Shown here: piece by piece, positions 13,572 through 22,656 of the stretch
Numbering within the stretch: the first letter of the stretch is position 1
Layout of the letters: each line of letters begins with the position of its first letter
Source of the DNA: Treponema sp.
GTDB taxonomy: Bacteria; Spirochaetota; Spirochaetia; Treponematales; Treponemataceae
Assembly (NCBI GenBank): GCA_016297415.1
Contig: JAEDGQ010000003.1
Location: 1 to 52,514, forward strand
Reading direction: 5' to 3'
Length of the DNA: 52,514 nucleotides
The notes under the pieces: generated by a model
The model's input: only the letters and a program-made list of their open reading frames with translations
What the model was told of the DNA's origin: nothing
Database searches by the model: none
Made by a program: the position numbers and the translations under genes

Positions 13572-15134
13572 TTATTTAACGATTTCAGCTAAAGCTTTCT
13601 TCATACCGTTCTTCTGGATATTTTCAAGGTGTCCTGCAACTGCAGCTTCCAGGCCGTTAACCTTTGTAAGGTCTTCTTTCCAGAAGTCAACATTTGAAAG
13701 AACTTTGTTAGCAATAACCTTTGCATCTTTTGTTTCTTTGTTGAGAGCAGCAAAGAATTCAAGAACAGGCATTGTATCCTTGTTTGGATATACACCGTCT
13801 TCCCGTTTAGATTCAAGGTATTTAGCACCCTTTTCATCTTCTTTAATTTCTGTACCGTTGTAGAAAGCGATAAGAGCAGCAATTGAGAAGCCAAGGAGCT
13901 TTGGTACTGAACCAGTCTTAGCAATTGACTGTGTTACTGATGGAAGACAGCGTGTCCAGTATTTAGCAACAGAGTTGAGGGAAATTTCAATAAGACGGTG
14001 TGGGTTAAATGGGTTCTGGAAGCGAGTCCATACATCCTGAGCGTACTTTTTAAGATCTTCCTGGTCTCCGTCGATTGATGGAACGATTTCGTTGAAGATT
14101 ACGTCGTGCATAAACTTCTGAGCGTCAGCATTTGGAGTGTTGAAGCCTGTTCCTACTTTTTCAGAACATACGATATCCTGAACATAGTTGCATCCAGCCA
14201 GGAATGCAGCAAGTACAGAAGATGTGTGAGCACCGTTTAAGATGCGAACTTTACGTGTGTGGTAGTAGTCCATGTTCTGAGTCCAGATAACTGAAAGACC
14301 AGCCTTCTGGAGAGGAAGTTCATCTTCGTGTGATTTTTTAGATTCAATAACCCAGAAGTGGAAGAGTTCAGCTGAGTCGAGGAGCTTATCTTCATATCCC
14401 AGTTTTTCACAGATGTTTTCAGCCTGTGTTTTTCCGTTTTCTTCTTTTGAAAGAAGCGGGAAGTAACCAGGAACGATGCGGTCAACGAGACATGAACAAA
14501 CATCACAAGCTTCGTCAAACCAGTTGATGAAGTCTGGTCCCAGCTGCCACATTTCTGCGTAGCGGAGAATGTTGATGCGGAGGTTAAGACCTGCCTGATC
14601 AGAAAGTTCACAAGGAATAAGAATCATACCTTTAGAAAGGTCACCCTTGAAAGCCTTGAAGCGTTCATAAAGGAATGCTGTAACTTTTGCAGGGTAGTTC
14701 TGCTGTGGTTTCTGGTCGAGAGTAACTGGAACACCGTTGATTTCTGTATCAAAGCGGATACCAGCTTCTGTTGTGTTTGAAATCAGGAAGCGGAGATCCG
14801 GGCTCTTTGCAAGAGCGATGTAGTCGTCATAGTTTGTGTATGGGTTGATAGAGCGGCTGATAGAGTTGATACAGCGTGTTTCAACTGTTGGTTTACCGTC
14901 TTTCATACCACGGAGAACTGTGTTGTAAAGGTTGTTCTGAGCGTTCATAGCATCGATCATACCTTTTTCAAGTGGCTGTACGATTACGATGTTACCGTTA
15001 AAGTCAGTTTTTTCGTTAACGATATCAATCTGCCAGTCAACGAAAGCACGAAGGAATCCGCCTTCACCAAACTGAATGATTTTTTCTGGGCGCTGTACTG
15101 TTTTAACAGCGTCTTTAATTGATGGTAATGCCAT
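13572..15134 (-). CDS. uxaB: tagaturonate reductase (altronate oxidoreductase) UxaB
   Basis: Reduces D-tagaturonate to D-altronate with NADH, the step before UxaA. A 520-residue member of the mannitol dehydrogenase superfamily: N-terminal NAD-binding region with IIQFGEGGFLRAFVDWQID (about 18-37), then IVIVQPLEKG, EIPLIP-type ILIPCELSDQ, and the catalytic-domain signature KVRILNGAHTSSVLAAFLAG, with the lysine expected at the active site. Slightly longer than E. coli UxaB (483). GGAGG lies nine bases before the ATG. It is divergent from the hybrid regulator gene at 15445 and has its own promoter and leader hairpin. Confidence 0.95.
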   Translation of the reverse strand: MALPSIKDAVKTVQRPEKIIQFGEGGFLRAFVDWQIDIVNEKTDFNGNIVIVQPLEKGMIDAMNAQNNLYNTVLRGMKDGKPTVETRCINSISRSINPYTNYDDYIALAKSPDLRFLISNTTEAGIRFDTEINGVPVTLDQKPQQNYPAKVTAFLYERFKAFKGDLSKGMILIPCELSDQAGLNLRINILRYAEMWQLGPDFINWFDEACDVCSCLVDRIVPGYFPLLSKEENGKTQAENICEKLGYEDKLLDSAELFHFWVIESKKSHEDELPLQKAGLSVIWTQNMDYYHTRKVRILNGAHTSSVLAAFLAGCNYVQDIVCSEKVGTGFNTPNADAQKFMHDVIFNEIVPSIDGDQEDLKKYAQDVWTRFQNPFNPHRLIEISLNSVAKYWTRCLPSVTQSIAKTGSVPKLLGFSIAALIAFYNGTEIKEDEKGAKYLESKREDGVYPNKDTMPVLEFFAALNKETKDAKVIANKVLSNVDFWKEDLTKVNGLEAAVAGHLENIQKNGMKKALAEIVK

Positions 15135-15148
15135 ATTAAGAAGCCTCC

Positions 15149-15172
15149 ATCACCTGTGTGATTTCAGGTGAT
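15149..15172 (-). promoter_or_regulatory. inverted repeat in the uxaB leader
   Basis: ATCACCTG (15149-15156) and CAGGTGAT (15165-15172), perfect 8-bp arms with an 8-base spacer, lie between the uxaB promoter and its GGAGG. It could be a repressor operator or a leader hairpin beside the ribosome binding site. Confidence 0.5.
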
Positions 15173-15184
15173 TAAATTTTCTTC

Positions 15185-15213
15185 AATATACCATTATTCC
15201 TTATTCTTATCAA
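15185..15213 (-). promoter_or_regulatory. uxaB promoter
   Basis: Minus strand: -35 TTGATA (15208-15213), 17-bp spacer, -10 TATATT (15185-15190) preceded by TGG. Confidence 0.65.
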
Positions 15214-15218
15214 CAAAA

Positions 15219-15320
15219 GGGCGTCGCCGACAGCCTGCAGCTGCCGGCCGCTACGTCCGTGGTTCCGCTGCCGCTCCATTGCTTCGCAACGGCTGACGCC
15301 GCCACTACCATCGCTGACGC
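15219..15320. repeat. GC-rich intergenic element, GGGCGT...GACGC type
   Basis: Begins GGGCGTCGCC and ends ATCGCTGACGC, with several internal GC-rich stems (such as CTGCAG...CTGCCGG). It shares ends with the elements at 1680, 6445 and 7832. It separates the uxaB promoter from the regulator promoter. Confidence 0.55.
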
Positions 15321-15346
15321 ATTTTTTAATTATTTGGACAAAACCG

Positions 15347-15374
15347 GTACAAATTTTGAAAAAAATATTTGTAC
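15347..15374 (+). promoter_or_regulatory. GTACAAAT/ATTTGTAC inverted repeat
   Basis: Perfect 8-bp arms (15347-15354, 15367-15374) with a 12-base AT-rich spacer, directly upstream of the regulator promoter. A related GGACAAAA precedes it. A candidate site for the AraC-type output domain; no direct evidence. Confidence 0.4.
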
Positions 15375-15388
15375 AAAAACTATTTTAC

Positions 15389-15417
15389 TTGTAAAAATAC
15401 CGACATACCATTAAAAT
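15389..15417 (+). promoter_or_regulatory. hybrid regulator promoter
   Basis: -35 TTGTAA (15389-15394), 17-bp spacer, -10 TAAAAT (15412-15417). The same hexamers and spacing recur before the ABC operon (18689-18717). Confidence 0.65.
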
Positions 15418-15444
15418 TAAAGGACACTAAATCAGGAATTTTAT

Positions 15445-18400
15445 ATGAAGAGTGATCATAAAAGTACAAGAATCGGTTTCGCATTGAACTCAATTCATTA
15501 TGGTTCATCTTTAAAACTGTGGCGTAAACTTGCAAATTATGCTCAGCAGGAAGAAGGTTCCTTCTTCATTTTCCCAGGCGGTGAATTAACTTCAAAGAAT
15601 GTACCTGCAAACTTAAGAAACAGCATTTATCCCCTTGTTAATACAGAAAATCTTGACGGGCTTATCTGCTGGTCTTCAAGTATCGGTAGCTCCGTAGATA
15701 CAGAAACCCTTACAAATTTCCATCGCACTCTCGGTAATGTTCCTTATGTAACAATCGGACAGAAATTTCTTGATCATCCTGATGTTTCTTTTGATGCCTA
15801 CACAGGTATGAAGGAACTTACCCGTCATCTTATCGAAGTTCACGGCTGCAAAAAAATCGCATTCATCCGTGGACCACAGAACCATGTTTCGGCAGAAGAC
15901 CGTTTCCGTGGTTATGCAGATGCCATGGCGGAAGCCGGTTTAAGTTCAACAGAGGCAGAGCGTCTTATTTCAGATCATGTAGGCTGGCAGAAGGCGGAAT
16001 TTGGAGCCAGACAGCTTTATGAAGAAAGAGGCCTTATTCCGGGCAAAGATTTTGATGCTCTTTTAACAGCCAGCGATATGATGACTCTGGATTCCGCAGA
16101 ATTCTTCGAAAAGCGGGGCTACAATATTCCTGGAGATTATATTGCAGGTGGTTTCAACGATTCTGTAGAAAGCCGTATCTATACAACTTCTTTCTCAACA
16201 GTTCACATGCCAATGGAAGAAATTGGTGTTCTTGCATATAAAAAACTTCAGACATTACTGGGCGAATCTGAACCTGTAACAGACAGTCTTCTTCCGGCAT
16301 ATCCTGTAATCAGGGAGAGCTGCGGCTGTAACAGTTTCAGGCATTTTATGAACAGACCTGAAACAAGAGCCAGAATCCGTACAAGAGACGAACTTCAGGC
16401 AGAATTAAGCAGGCTGTTTAAATTCGACGAAGAAACAACGGAAAAAACAATTGTTCCTATAATGTCAGCTCTTTTCGAGAACGATCAGTCAGAGTTCTTC
16501 CGTCTTCTTAACGAAAATTTTACAGTTTATTTCCGTGAAGACGGTGAACTTTCAAATATCTTTGAAGCAATAAAAATGCTCCGTCACTGTTCCTGTCTTC
16601 CTGAAGAATATGTAGAAAAAATTGTTCATACAATTACACTTATGGTTCCTCAGATTCAGAGCAGGGTTTCTGCAAACAAGTTTTATGGAAACGAAAAACT
16701 TGAAGCAATTGTAAGTGCCCTTAAAAGCGAACTTCTTTCAGCACATGACCGCAACATACTTGTAAAAATTCTTGCAGCATATCTTCCACAGATTGGAATC
16801 AGAAATGCCACAATTGTTCTTTACGAAAACGGTGATATTTCAAAATATATCGGCGGCTTCAATGATGCAGGAGAAATCCGCATAGAAGAAGTTCTTTTCC
16901 CTTCAAAGCTTCTTGTGCCATCAAGATTCTCAAAAGAATTTGATTACGGTGTATACCTTGTACAGCCTCTGTTTATGGCAAATCAGGCACTTGGCTACAT
17001 TATTACAGCTTACTCAGACTGTGATGGAAATGTTTACGAAGACTTAAGAACAGCCATCAGTAATACATTGCACAGTATTTTCCTTTTTGAAGAAATCAAC
17101 AAAGCCCGTCACATTGCCGAACAGGCAGAATTTGCCAAAACAGAATTCTTCGCAAATGTAGGAAGTGACCTTTGTGATCCATTAAAAGATCTTTCTGCGA
17201 AAGTAACTCAAATGGAAGGTAACGTAGAAAACGGAATCCTTGATCAGGACATTCTTTCAGAACAGCTTATCTTCTTAAAATCTCAGATTGAATCTCAGCT
17301 TCAGAAAACAGAAACCCTGGTTGATTTGACCCGTTCTCAGGTTGATGACCTTCCTATGGATAAAAAGCTTTTCGATATCCGTCAGGTTCTTCCCGGGAAT
17401 GTTGTTGCGTCACTTAATCAGGAAATTCCTCTTATTTATGGTGATCCGGACCGCATTAAAAAAGCCATCAATACTCTGTATGGAGACGGTGAAGGTTCAA
17501 TAACAGTTACACCGGAAATTGACGGTCTTAAAATCAATGTCAGAACAAAACGCCTTGACTGGCATAAACCTGAACTTCTGCTTTCAGAAAAAATTATTCT
17601 CCTGCAGTACGGTGAAATTTCAAAGATTGATGAATATACAACAGTAATTACTCTGCCATGGCCAAATCTTGCAGGTCTTCCACCTGTTAAACATGACAAA
17701 GAGCCTGTAAAAATCATTAACCTTTCCCAGAAGACTCAGAATATCAGTCTTTTCGGCCTGATAATGGAAAGTTCAGGAAAAGAAGAAGATGATTCAGTAC
17801 CAGCCCTTCTCTACTGGCGTCCTGATAATGCTCCTATTGATGAATGGGTTAAGGTTTATGGTCTTCGTCATTCAGAAAGACTTTTCCGTGCTCCTCTGCT
17901 CTGCTACAGTCACGAACTTATCAATCATAACTTTGTGGAAATGCTTGAATCTCAGGTACGCTCACAGAAAGCAGCACCAGTCCTTTTCGTAAATGCAAAA
18001 CATACACATTACGGAACATGGGCAACAGATTCAAATAGTGTAAGTATTTCTTCAATGAGTGAATTCGAACATATTCTCAGCGAAATTACACCTTCCCTTA
18101 TTGTCTTCGAGTCAATCGACGAAGAAAGCATTAAGAGAATCAGGCAGAATTCAAAAACTGTCCTTATTCCGATTCTTGTCCTTCCGGATTCAATTCTCTC
18201 CGAAGAAGAAGTTGAACTGTTGTGTTCACATCCAAGAATCATTCTCTGTAACAGAGGTGCTGCAGAATCAGAACAGTTTAATGACCGTATTCACCAGATC
18301 CTTAGTGGAGACGAGATTCTTCCTCCACATACAGGAGCTCTGGTTAAAAAGGCTATTCTTTACCTTAACAAGAATGCTTCACAGCAGATTGTACGCTGGA

Positions 18401-18648
18401 AGCTGGCAGATACAGTTCATGTAAGTGAAGATTATCTTACAAGAATCTTCCATAAAGAAATCGGCCTGCCCCTCTGGGAATATCTCAACCGTTACAGAAT
18501 TTTTCTGGCAGAAAAAATGCTTCTTGAAACAAATGATACGATCTACGAAATTGCCGAAAATTCCGGATTTCAGGACCAGGCATATTTCTGTCGTGTATTC
18601 AAGAAAATTCATGGCGTACCACCAGGAAAAATTCGTACAAAACAGTAG
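15445..18648 (+). CDS. hybrid sugar sensor / pseudo-kinase / AraC regulator
   Basis: A 1067-residue cytosolic regulator with no membrane segment. In order: a LacI-type periplasmic-binding-protein fold (about 8-300; IGFALN..., SFDAYTGMKELTRHLIE, KIAFIRGPQN, RFRGYADAM, LTASDMM); a helical or GAF-like middle (330-545); a HisKA-like helix pair (~550-625) where the usual SHE..TPL is GSD..DPL, so the phospho-acceptor His is replaced by Ser (about 574); a degenerate HATPase-like part (635-740) without clear N/G boxes; a receiver-like segment (~825-960); and an AraC HTH (~965-1067; WKLADTVHVSEDYLTRIF, IYEIAENSGFQDQAYFCRVF). It probably binds a sugar directly and activates the downstream ABC operon and possibly uxaB. 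AGGA precedes the ATG. Confidence 0.88.
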   Translation: MKSDHKSTRIGFALNSIHYGSSLKLWRKLANYAQQEEGSFFIFPGGELTSKNVPANLRNSIYPLVNTENLDGLICWSSSIGSSVDTETLTNFHRTLGNVPYVTIGQKFLDHPDVSFDAYTGMKELTRHLIEVHGCKKIAFIRGPQNHVSAEDRFRGYADAMAEAGLSSTEAERLISDHVGWQKAEFGARQLYEERGLIPGKDFDALLTASDMMTLDSAEFFEKRGYNIPGDYIAGGFNDSVESRIYTTSFSTVHMPMEEIGVLAYKKLQTLLGESEPVTDSLLPAYPVIRESCGCNSFRHFMNRPETRARIRTRDELQAELSRLFKFDEETTEKTIVPIMSALFENDQSEFFRLLNENFTVYFREDGELSNIFEAIKMLRHCSCLPEEYVEKIVHTITLMVPQIQSRVSANKFYGNEKLEAIVSALKSELLSAHDRNILVKILAAYLPQIGIRNATIVLYENGDISKYIGGFNDAGEIRIEEVLFPSKLLVPSRFSKEFDYGVYLVQPLFMANQALGYIITAYSDCDGNVYEDLRTAISNTLHSIFLFEEINKARHIAEQAEFAKTEFFANVGSDLCDPLKDLSAKVTQMEGNVENGILDQDILSEQLIFLKSQIESQLQKTETLVDLTRSQVDDLPMDKKLFDIRQVLPGNVVASLNQEIPLIYGDPDRIKKAINTLYGDGEGSITVTPEIDGLKINVRTKRLDWHKPELLLSEKIILLQYGEISKIDEYTTVITLPWPNLAGLPPVKHDKEPVKIINLSQKTQNISLFGLIMESSGKEEDDSVPALLYWRPDNAPIDEWVKVYGLRHSERLFRAPLLCYSHELINHNFVEMLESQVRSQKAAPVLFVNAKHTHYGTWATDSNSVSISSMSEFEHILSEITPSLIVFESIDEESIKRIRQNSKTVLIPILVLPDSILSEEEVELLCSHPRIILCNRGAAESEQFNDRIHQILSGDEILPPHTGALVKKAILYLNKNASQQIVRWKLADTVHVSEDYLTRIFHKEIGLPLWEYLNRYRIFLAEKMLLETNDTIYEIAENSGFQDQAYFCRVFKKIHGVPPGKIRTKQ

Positions 18649-18688
18649 GTATTTTGAAACCATAGTACGTTTTTATCCAATAAAATAC

Positions 18689-18717
18689 TTGTAAATTTTG
18701 CGTGTACGACATAAAAT
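18689..18717 (+). promoter_or_regulatory. ABC importer promoter
   Basis: -35 TTGTAA (18689-18694), 17-bp spacer, -10 TAAAAT (18712-18717). GTACG motifs at about 18666 and 18704 echo the GTAC motifs before the regulator gene. Confidence 0.6.
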
Positions 18718-18736
18718 AGAAACACTGAGGTTAAAT

Positions 18737-19687
18737 ATGAACGCACAAGAAACAACTGTTCTTACTGCTCCAAAGAAAGATCTTTGGAAAAATGTTAAGA
18801 GACACTACTCTGTTTATGCATTGCTTATCATTCCAGCAGTTTACTATGCGATTTTTAAGTATGGTCCTGTTATCAATGGTCAGATTGCATTTAAGAGCTT
18901 TTTGCCAGTTGATGGTATCTGGGGAAGTAGCTGGATCGGTTTTACAAACTTTATCGACTTCTTCCACTCATTCTACTTTGTAGAACTTCTTCGTAACACA
19001 ATTCTTTATAGCTTGGCTAAGCTTTTGATTTGTGTACCACTCTCAATTATTCTTGCCGTAACTCTTTATGAATGTACACACGACATTCTTCGTAGAGTTG
19101 TTCAGACATTGGCATATCTGCCACACTTCTTGTCTTGGGTAATTATGTACGGTATCCTGCTTGTTCTCCTGGCTCCAGGCGACGGTCTTGTTAACGCAAT
19201 TATCAGATATGTAACTGGTAATCCAATGGCAGGTATCGACTTCTTAAATGAAACACACTGGTTCCCGGTAATCGTAATTGTTTCAGATGCATGGAAGGAA
19301 ATGGGTTGGGCTGCAATTATCTTTATCGCTGCCCTCATGGGAATTGACCCGTCACTCTTCGAAGCTGCAATGGTAGAAGGTGCTTCTGCTGTACAGCGCG
19401 TATGGTACATTACTATTCCTTCAATCAAACCTGTTATCGTAACAGTAGTACTTCTTAAACTTGGTACAGTACTTGATGCTGGTTTCAACCAGATGTACAT
19501 GTTGTACTCAGTTCCAGTTTATTCTGTTGCCGATATCATTGATACTTGGGTTTACCGTCAGGGTCTTCAGAAGGCTCAGTATGCTCTTGCTACTGCCGTT
19601 GGTATTTTCAAAGGTGTAATCGGTATGCTTCTGGTTATGACTTCTAACGCTGTAGTTAAGAAGATTGCAGATTCTTCACTGCTGTAA
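18737..19687 (+). CDS. carbohydrate ABC transporter permease (LplB type)
   Basis: First inner-membrane subunit of a CUT1 importer, 316 residues with six predicted helices. The cytoplasmic EAA loop is FEAAMVEGASAVQRVWYITI followed by P (about 227-247), where the ATPase docks. The N-terminus (KNVKRHYSVYALLIIPAVYY) fits LplB/YtmL-like permeases. ATG 18737 has GAGG at a good distance; an upstream TTG in frame is less likely. It is followed 17 bases later by the second permease and then the binding protein. No ATPase gene is nearby, as is usual for these transporters, which share a MsmX-type ATPase encoded elsewhere. Confidence 0.93.
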   Translation: MNAQETTVLTAPKKDLWKNVKRHYSVYALLIIPAVYYAIFKYGPVINGQIAFKSFLPVDGIWGSSWIGFTNFIDFFHSFYFVELLRNTILYSLAKLLICVPLSIILAVTLYECTHDILRRVVQTLAYLPHFLSWVIMYGILLVLLAPGDGLVNAIIRYVTGNPMAGIDFLNETHWFPVIVIVSDAWKEMGWAAIIFIAALMGIDPSLFEAAMVEGASAVQRVWYITIPSIKPVIVTVVLLKLGTVLDAGFNQMYMLYSVPVYSVADIIDTWVYRQGLQKAQYALATAVGIFKGVIGMLLVMTSNAVVKKIADSSLL

Positions 19688-19704
19688 TTTATAAGGAGAC
19701 TTTA

Positions 19705-20874
19705 ATGGCAAAATCTAACGCAGTAAAATTAACAGCCGGTGACCGCTTATTCTATTTCGGAATTAATGCATTCCTTATCTTCATCGGTCTGATCATTGCT
19801 ATTCCAATGATCGCTACAATTACACAGTCAGTTACTCCAAACGGTTACAGAGGAACTGCAATGGAAAAATTCATTCTTCGTCCAGTTGGATTGAAGGATC
19901 ATTCTTTCAAAGATGTTGACCTGGCAGACGGTGAATATGTATTCACAGTTGAAAACTATGGTGATTTAAACGTTAGTGTTGTTGATGGTGAAGGTACAAC
20001 AATTTCTGATATTGAATTATCACTTCAGCACAAACCATATAAGAACACTACAAAAACTGTAGATGTCTTCTATGATGCAAAAGATCAGAACGGAAACAGC
20101 TACAAAATCGGTATCCGTGAAGGTCCAACTGAAGCTAAACTTGTAAAGATTGAAAAAGTAGGAATCATCTGGGATGGTTCTGCTTATAAAGCACTTGTTC
20201 AGAACAACGGATTTATCATTGCTTTCTGGAACTCACTTAAGATTATGGTATTCGGTGTTATCACTTCCCTTTGTCTTACAGTTCCAATGGCATACTGTAT
20301 GTCTGTATCAAGTCTTCCAGGACGCAAATTCCTGAACTACTTCGTACTTATTCCATACCTTTTCCACATTGGTCTTATCCCAACCTTCCTTGTTGTAAAG
20401 AACCTTGGTCTTATCGACCACCATGCGGCTATCTTTATGCCGGGTGCAATTGGTACATACAACTGTTTGATTATGCGTGGATTCTTCGAAGGTATCCCTG
20501 AATCTCTTAAAGAATCTGCTCGTATTGATGGTGCTTCAGAATGGTACGTACTCGTATCTATCATTCTCCCACTTTCAAAACCAATCATTATGACAATTGG
20601 TCTTTACTATGCTGTAAACTTCTGGAATGACTTTATGCACGCTATGCTTTACTTGAACAAAGCTAATCTCCAGCCACTTCCAATCCTTCTCCGTAACATC
20701 CTTATGGGTATCGGTATGAACGAAAACGTTGAAACAAACGCTTGGGGTGCTGCTTCTGTACAGGCTGTAAAAGCTGCATCTGTATTCCTTTCAGCTATTC
20801 CAATGATGCTTGCTTACCCATTCATCCAGAAATACTTCACAAAGGGTACAATGCTTGGTTCTGTAAAGGGCTAA
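19705..20874 (+). CDS. carbohydrate ABC permease (LplC type) with extra external domain
   Basis: Second permease of the importer, 389 residues, about 90 more than usual. After helix 1 (about 14-37), residues ~53-165 form a hydrophilic insertion with beta-type sequence (DGEYVFTVENYGDLNVSVVD, SYKIGIREGPTEAKLVKIEK), placed between helices 1 and 2 and so expected outside the membrane. The remaining helices and the EAA loop (PESLKESARIDGASEWYVLV, then SIILPLSKP) are normal. GGAGA precedes the ATG. The insertion could contact the substrate-binding protein or the sugar. Confidence 0.92.
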   Translation: MAKSNAVKLTAGDRLFYFGINAFLIFIGLIIAIPMIATITQSVTPNGYRGTAMEKFILRPVGLKDHSFKDVDLADGEYVFTVENYGDLNVSVVDGEGTTISDIELSLQHKPYKNTTKTVDVFYDAKDQNGNSYKIGIREGPTEAKLVKIEKVGIIWDGSAYKALVQNNGFIIAFWNSLKIMVFGVITSLCLTVPMAYCMSVSSLPGRKFLNYFVLIPYLFHIGLIPTFLVVKNLGLIDHHAAIFMPGAIGTYNCLIMRGFFEGIPESLKESARIDGASEWYVLVSIILPLSKPIIMTIGLYYAVNFWNDFMHAMLYLNKANLQPLPILLRNILMGIGMNENVETNAWGAASVQAVKAASVFLSAIPMMLAYPFIQKYFTKGTMLGSVKG

Positions 20875-20903
20875 TAAAAAACATATTTCTTGTGTAATTT
20901 TTA

Positions 20904-20941
20904 GACCAGATAATAGTTTTATTATTGTCTGGTCAATTTTT
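20904..20941 (+). terminator. intra-operon terminator/attenuator
   Basis: GACCAGA (20904-20910) pairs with TCTGGTC (20928-20934), extended by TAATA/TATTA, then AATTTTTT. It lies between the second permease and the binding-protein gene, where partial termination can set subunit ratios. Confidence 0.7.
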
Positions 20942-20952
20942 TATGGTATAAT
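20925..20952 (+). promoter_or_regulatory. binding-protein gene promoter, extended -10
   Basis: Perfect TATAAT (20947-20952) with TG one base upstream (TGGTATAAT) and a -35-like TTGTCT (20925-20930), 16-bp spacer. It would allow extra expression of the binding protein. Confidence 0.65.
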
Positions 20953-21019
20953 ATTAATGCTCTTATCGGGCATTTCTATTAAATAGTTTTCATTTGATAT
21001 TTCAATAAAGGAGGAAAAA

Positions 21020-22636
21020 ATGAAAAACTTTTTTAAGAATCTCGCTCTCATCGCATTGATTCTTGCTGTTGCTTCTCCAGTTTTTGCAAAAAAATGGAAG
21101 GTAAACAAAGATGGTACAGTTGATATCGAACTCTGGTACGGTGCTGCTGTTACAGAAGCAGGTCCACCACCAGCTGATTGGGCTGCTTACAAAATCATTA
21201 AAGAAAAACTTGGTATCAACCTTGTTTTAACTGCTCTTCCATCAAACGAATCGGATCAGGACACAAAGATCAACGCTGCAGGTGCTGCAAACGCTCTTCC
21301 TGACCTGTTCATGGTAAGCTCTAACAGTTTCCAGATTCTGGTAAAACAGAAACTTCTTGCTCCAGTTGATGACATGTTTGCAATGATGCCAAACCGTACA
21401 AAGAAACTTTACGATAAAGATGCTCGCGCATTCTCTACTGTAAACGGAGTATGTTATGGTCTTTCACAGCCAGGTACAATCGTTCGTAACGAAGGTGTTG
21501 TAATCCGTCAGGACTGGCTCGACAAACTCGGTCTTAAAACACCAAAAACAACTGATGAATTCCTTGAAGTAATGAAAGCATTCACATTCAAAGATCCAGA
21601 TGGTAACGGTAAAAACGATACTTATGGTCTTGGTGCTTACATCGAAATTAAACCAATTTCTGAAGGTCTCGGATGTCGTTTCGACCCATGGTTTGGTGCT
21701 TTCGGCGTAGCTGGTACATGGTCTATGGCTAAAGAATCAGCTGGTCTTAACGTAAACAAACCAGAATACTATGAAGCTCTTACATTCATCAAGAAAATCG
21801 TAGACGCAAAAGTAATCGATCCAAACTGGACTGCTTACAAGAAAGATGACTACCGTGCTTCTTGGAAACAGGGTAAATTTGGTATCTGGCGTGAACAGAA
21901 CGCTGCTCTCGCTTCAGAATCTAACTATGCTCCATTCGATCAGAACTTCCCTAAGGGAAATATCGTAATCATCGATCCACCTGTTGGACCAAAAGGTAAA
22001 TCAGCTGCTGGTGTTTACGAACAGTCATATCGTACATATGCTGTATCTGCTCAGGCATCTAAACAGGTTATCAAAAACTGGAAAGATGTTGATGGAACAA
22101 AGAAAACAATCACTAAGAAAGAAATGATTGCACGTCTCCTTGAATGGATGTCATCTGACGAAGGTTACTACCTCCTCGGATGGGGTGTTGAAGGCGTTAA
22201 CTATGTTAAGGATCCAAAAACTGGTGCTCCTACAAAAGAAGGTCTTCCAAACCCTAAACTGGCATTCTCTAAATCAGCTATGCAGCCACTTACACAGCTC
22301 CGTAACATGGTATACTACAATTCAGATATCGAATTGGCTTCACGTTACCCAACTTACATCACAGCTGTATCAAAGAAAGAAATGTCTTCTTTGAAAGCTC
22401 TCCGTACAATGCAGTCTAAACCATGGACTCCATGTATTGGTGCTTCACTCCTCCCTCTTCCAGATGCTGACCTTCAGCGCTTCTACGAACAGGGTGTTGT
22501 AGAATTCATGACAGGTAAACGTCAGCTTACAAAAGCTAACTGGGATGCTTGGCTTGATGAATTCAACAAGATGGGTGGTAAAGCTTGGGAACAGGCTGGT
22601 GTAGCTAAGATGAAAGAAGCTGGTCTTCTTTACTAA
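21020..22636 (+). CDS. extracellular sugar-binding protein of the ABC importer
   Basis: Solute-binding protein of the LplA type, 538 residues. A Sec signal ends at ASPVFA (about residue 23). The mature part has the family-1 layout: VDIELWYGAAV near the start, LPDLFMVSSNSFQILVKQKL (hinge region), DPDGNGKNDTYGLGAY (a Ca-type loop typical of these lipo-oligosaccharide binders) and many aromatics. There is no lipobox cysteine, so it is periplasmic rather than lipid-anchored. Very strong ribosome site AAAGGAGG. It has its own promoter and is followed by a strong terminator, both consistent with high expression. Codon use is strongly biased, as in abundant proteins. Substrate unknown; proximity to uxaB suggests a uronate oligomer. 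Confidence 0.93.
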   Translation: MKNFFKNLALIALILAVASPVFAKKWKVNKDGTVDIELWYGAAVTEAGPPPADWAAYKIIKEKLGINLVLTALPSNESDQDTKINAAGAANALPDLFMVSSNSFQILVKQKLLAPVDDMFAMMPNRTKKLYDKDARAFSTVNGVCYGLSQPGTIVRNEGVVIRQDWLDKLGLKTPKTTDEFLEVMKAFTFKDPDGNGKNDTYGLGAYIEIKPISEGLGCRFDPWFGAFGVAGTWSMAKESAGLNVNKPEYYEALTFIKKIVDAKVIDPNWTAYKKDDYRASWKQGKFGIWREQNAALASESNYAPFDQNFPKGNIVIIDPPVGPKGKSAAGVYEQSYRTYAVSAQASKQVIKNWKDVDGTKKTITKKEMIARLLEWMSSDEGYYLLGWGVEGVNYVKDPKTGAPTKEGLPNPKLAFSKSAMQPLTQLRNMVYYNSDIELASRYPTYITAVSKKEMSSLKALRTMQSKPWTPCIGASLLPLPDADLQRFYEQGVVEFMTGKRQLTKANWDAWLDEFNKMGGKAWEQAGVAKMKEAGLLY

Positions 22637-22656
22637 TTAGTTAATTGACCCGAAAA

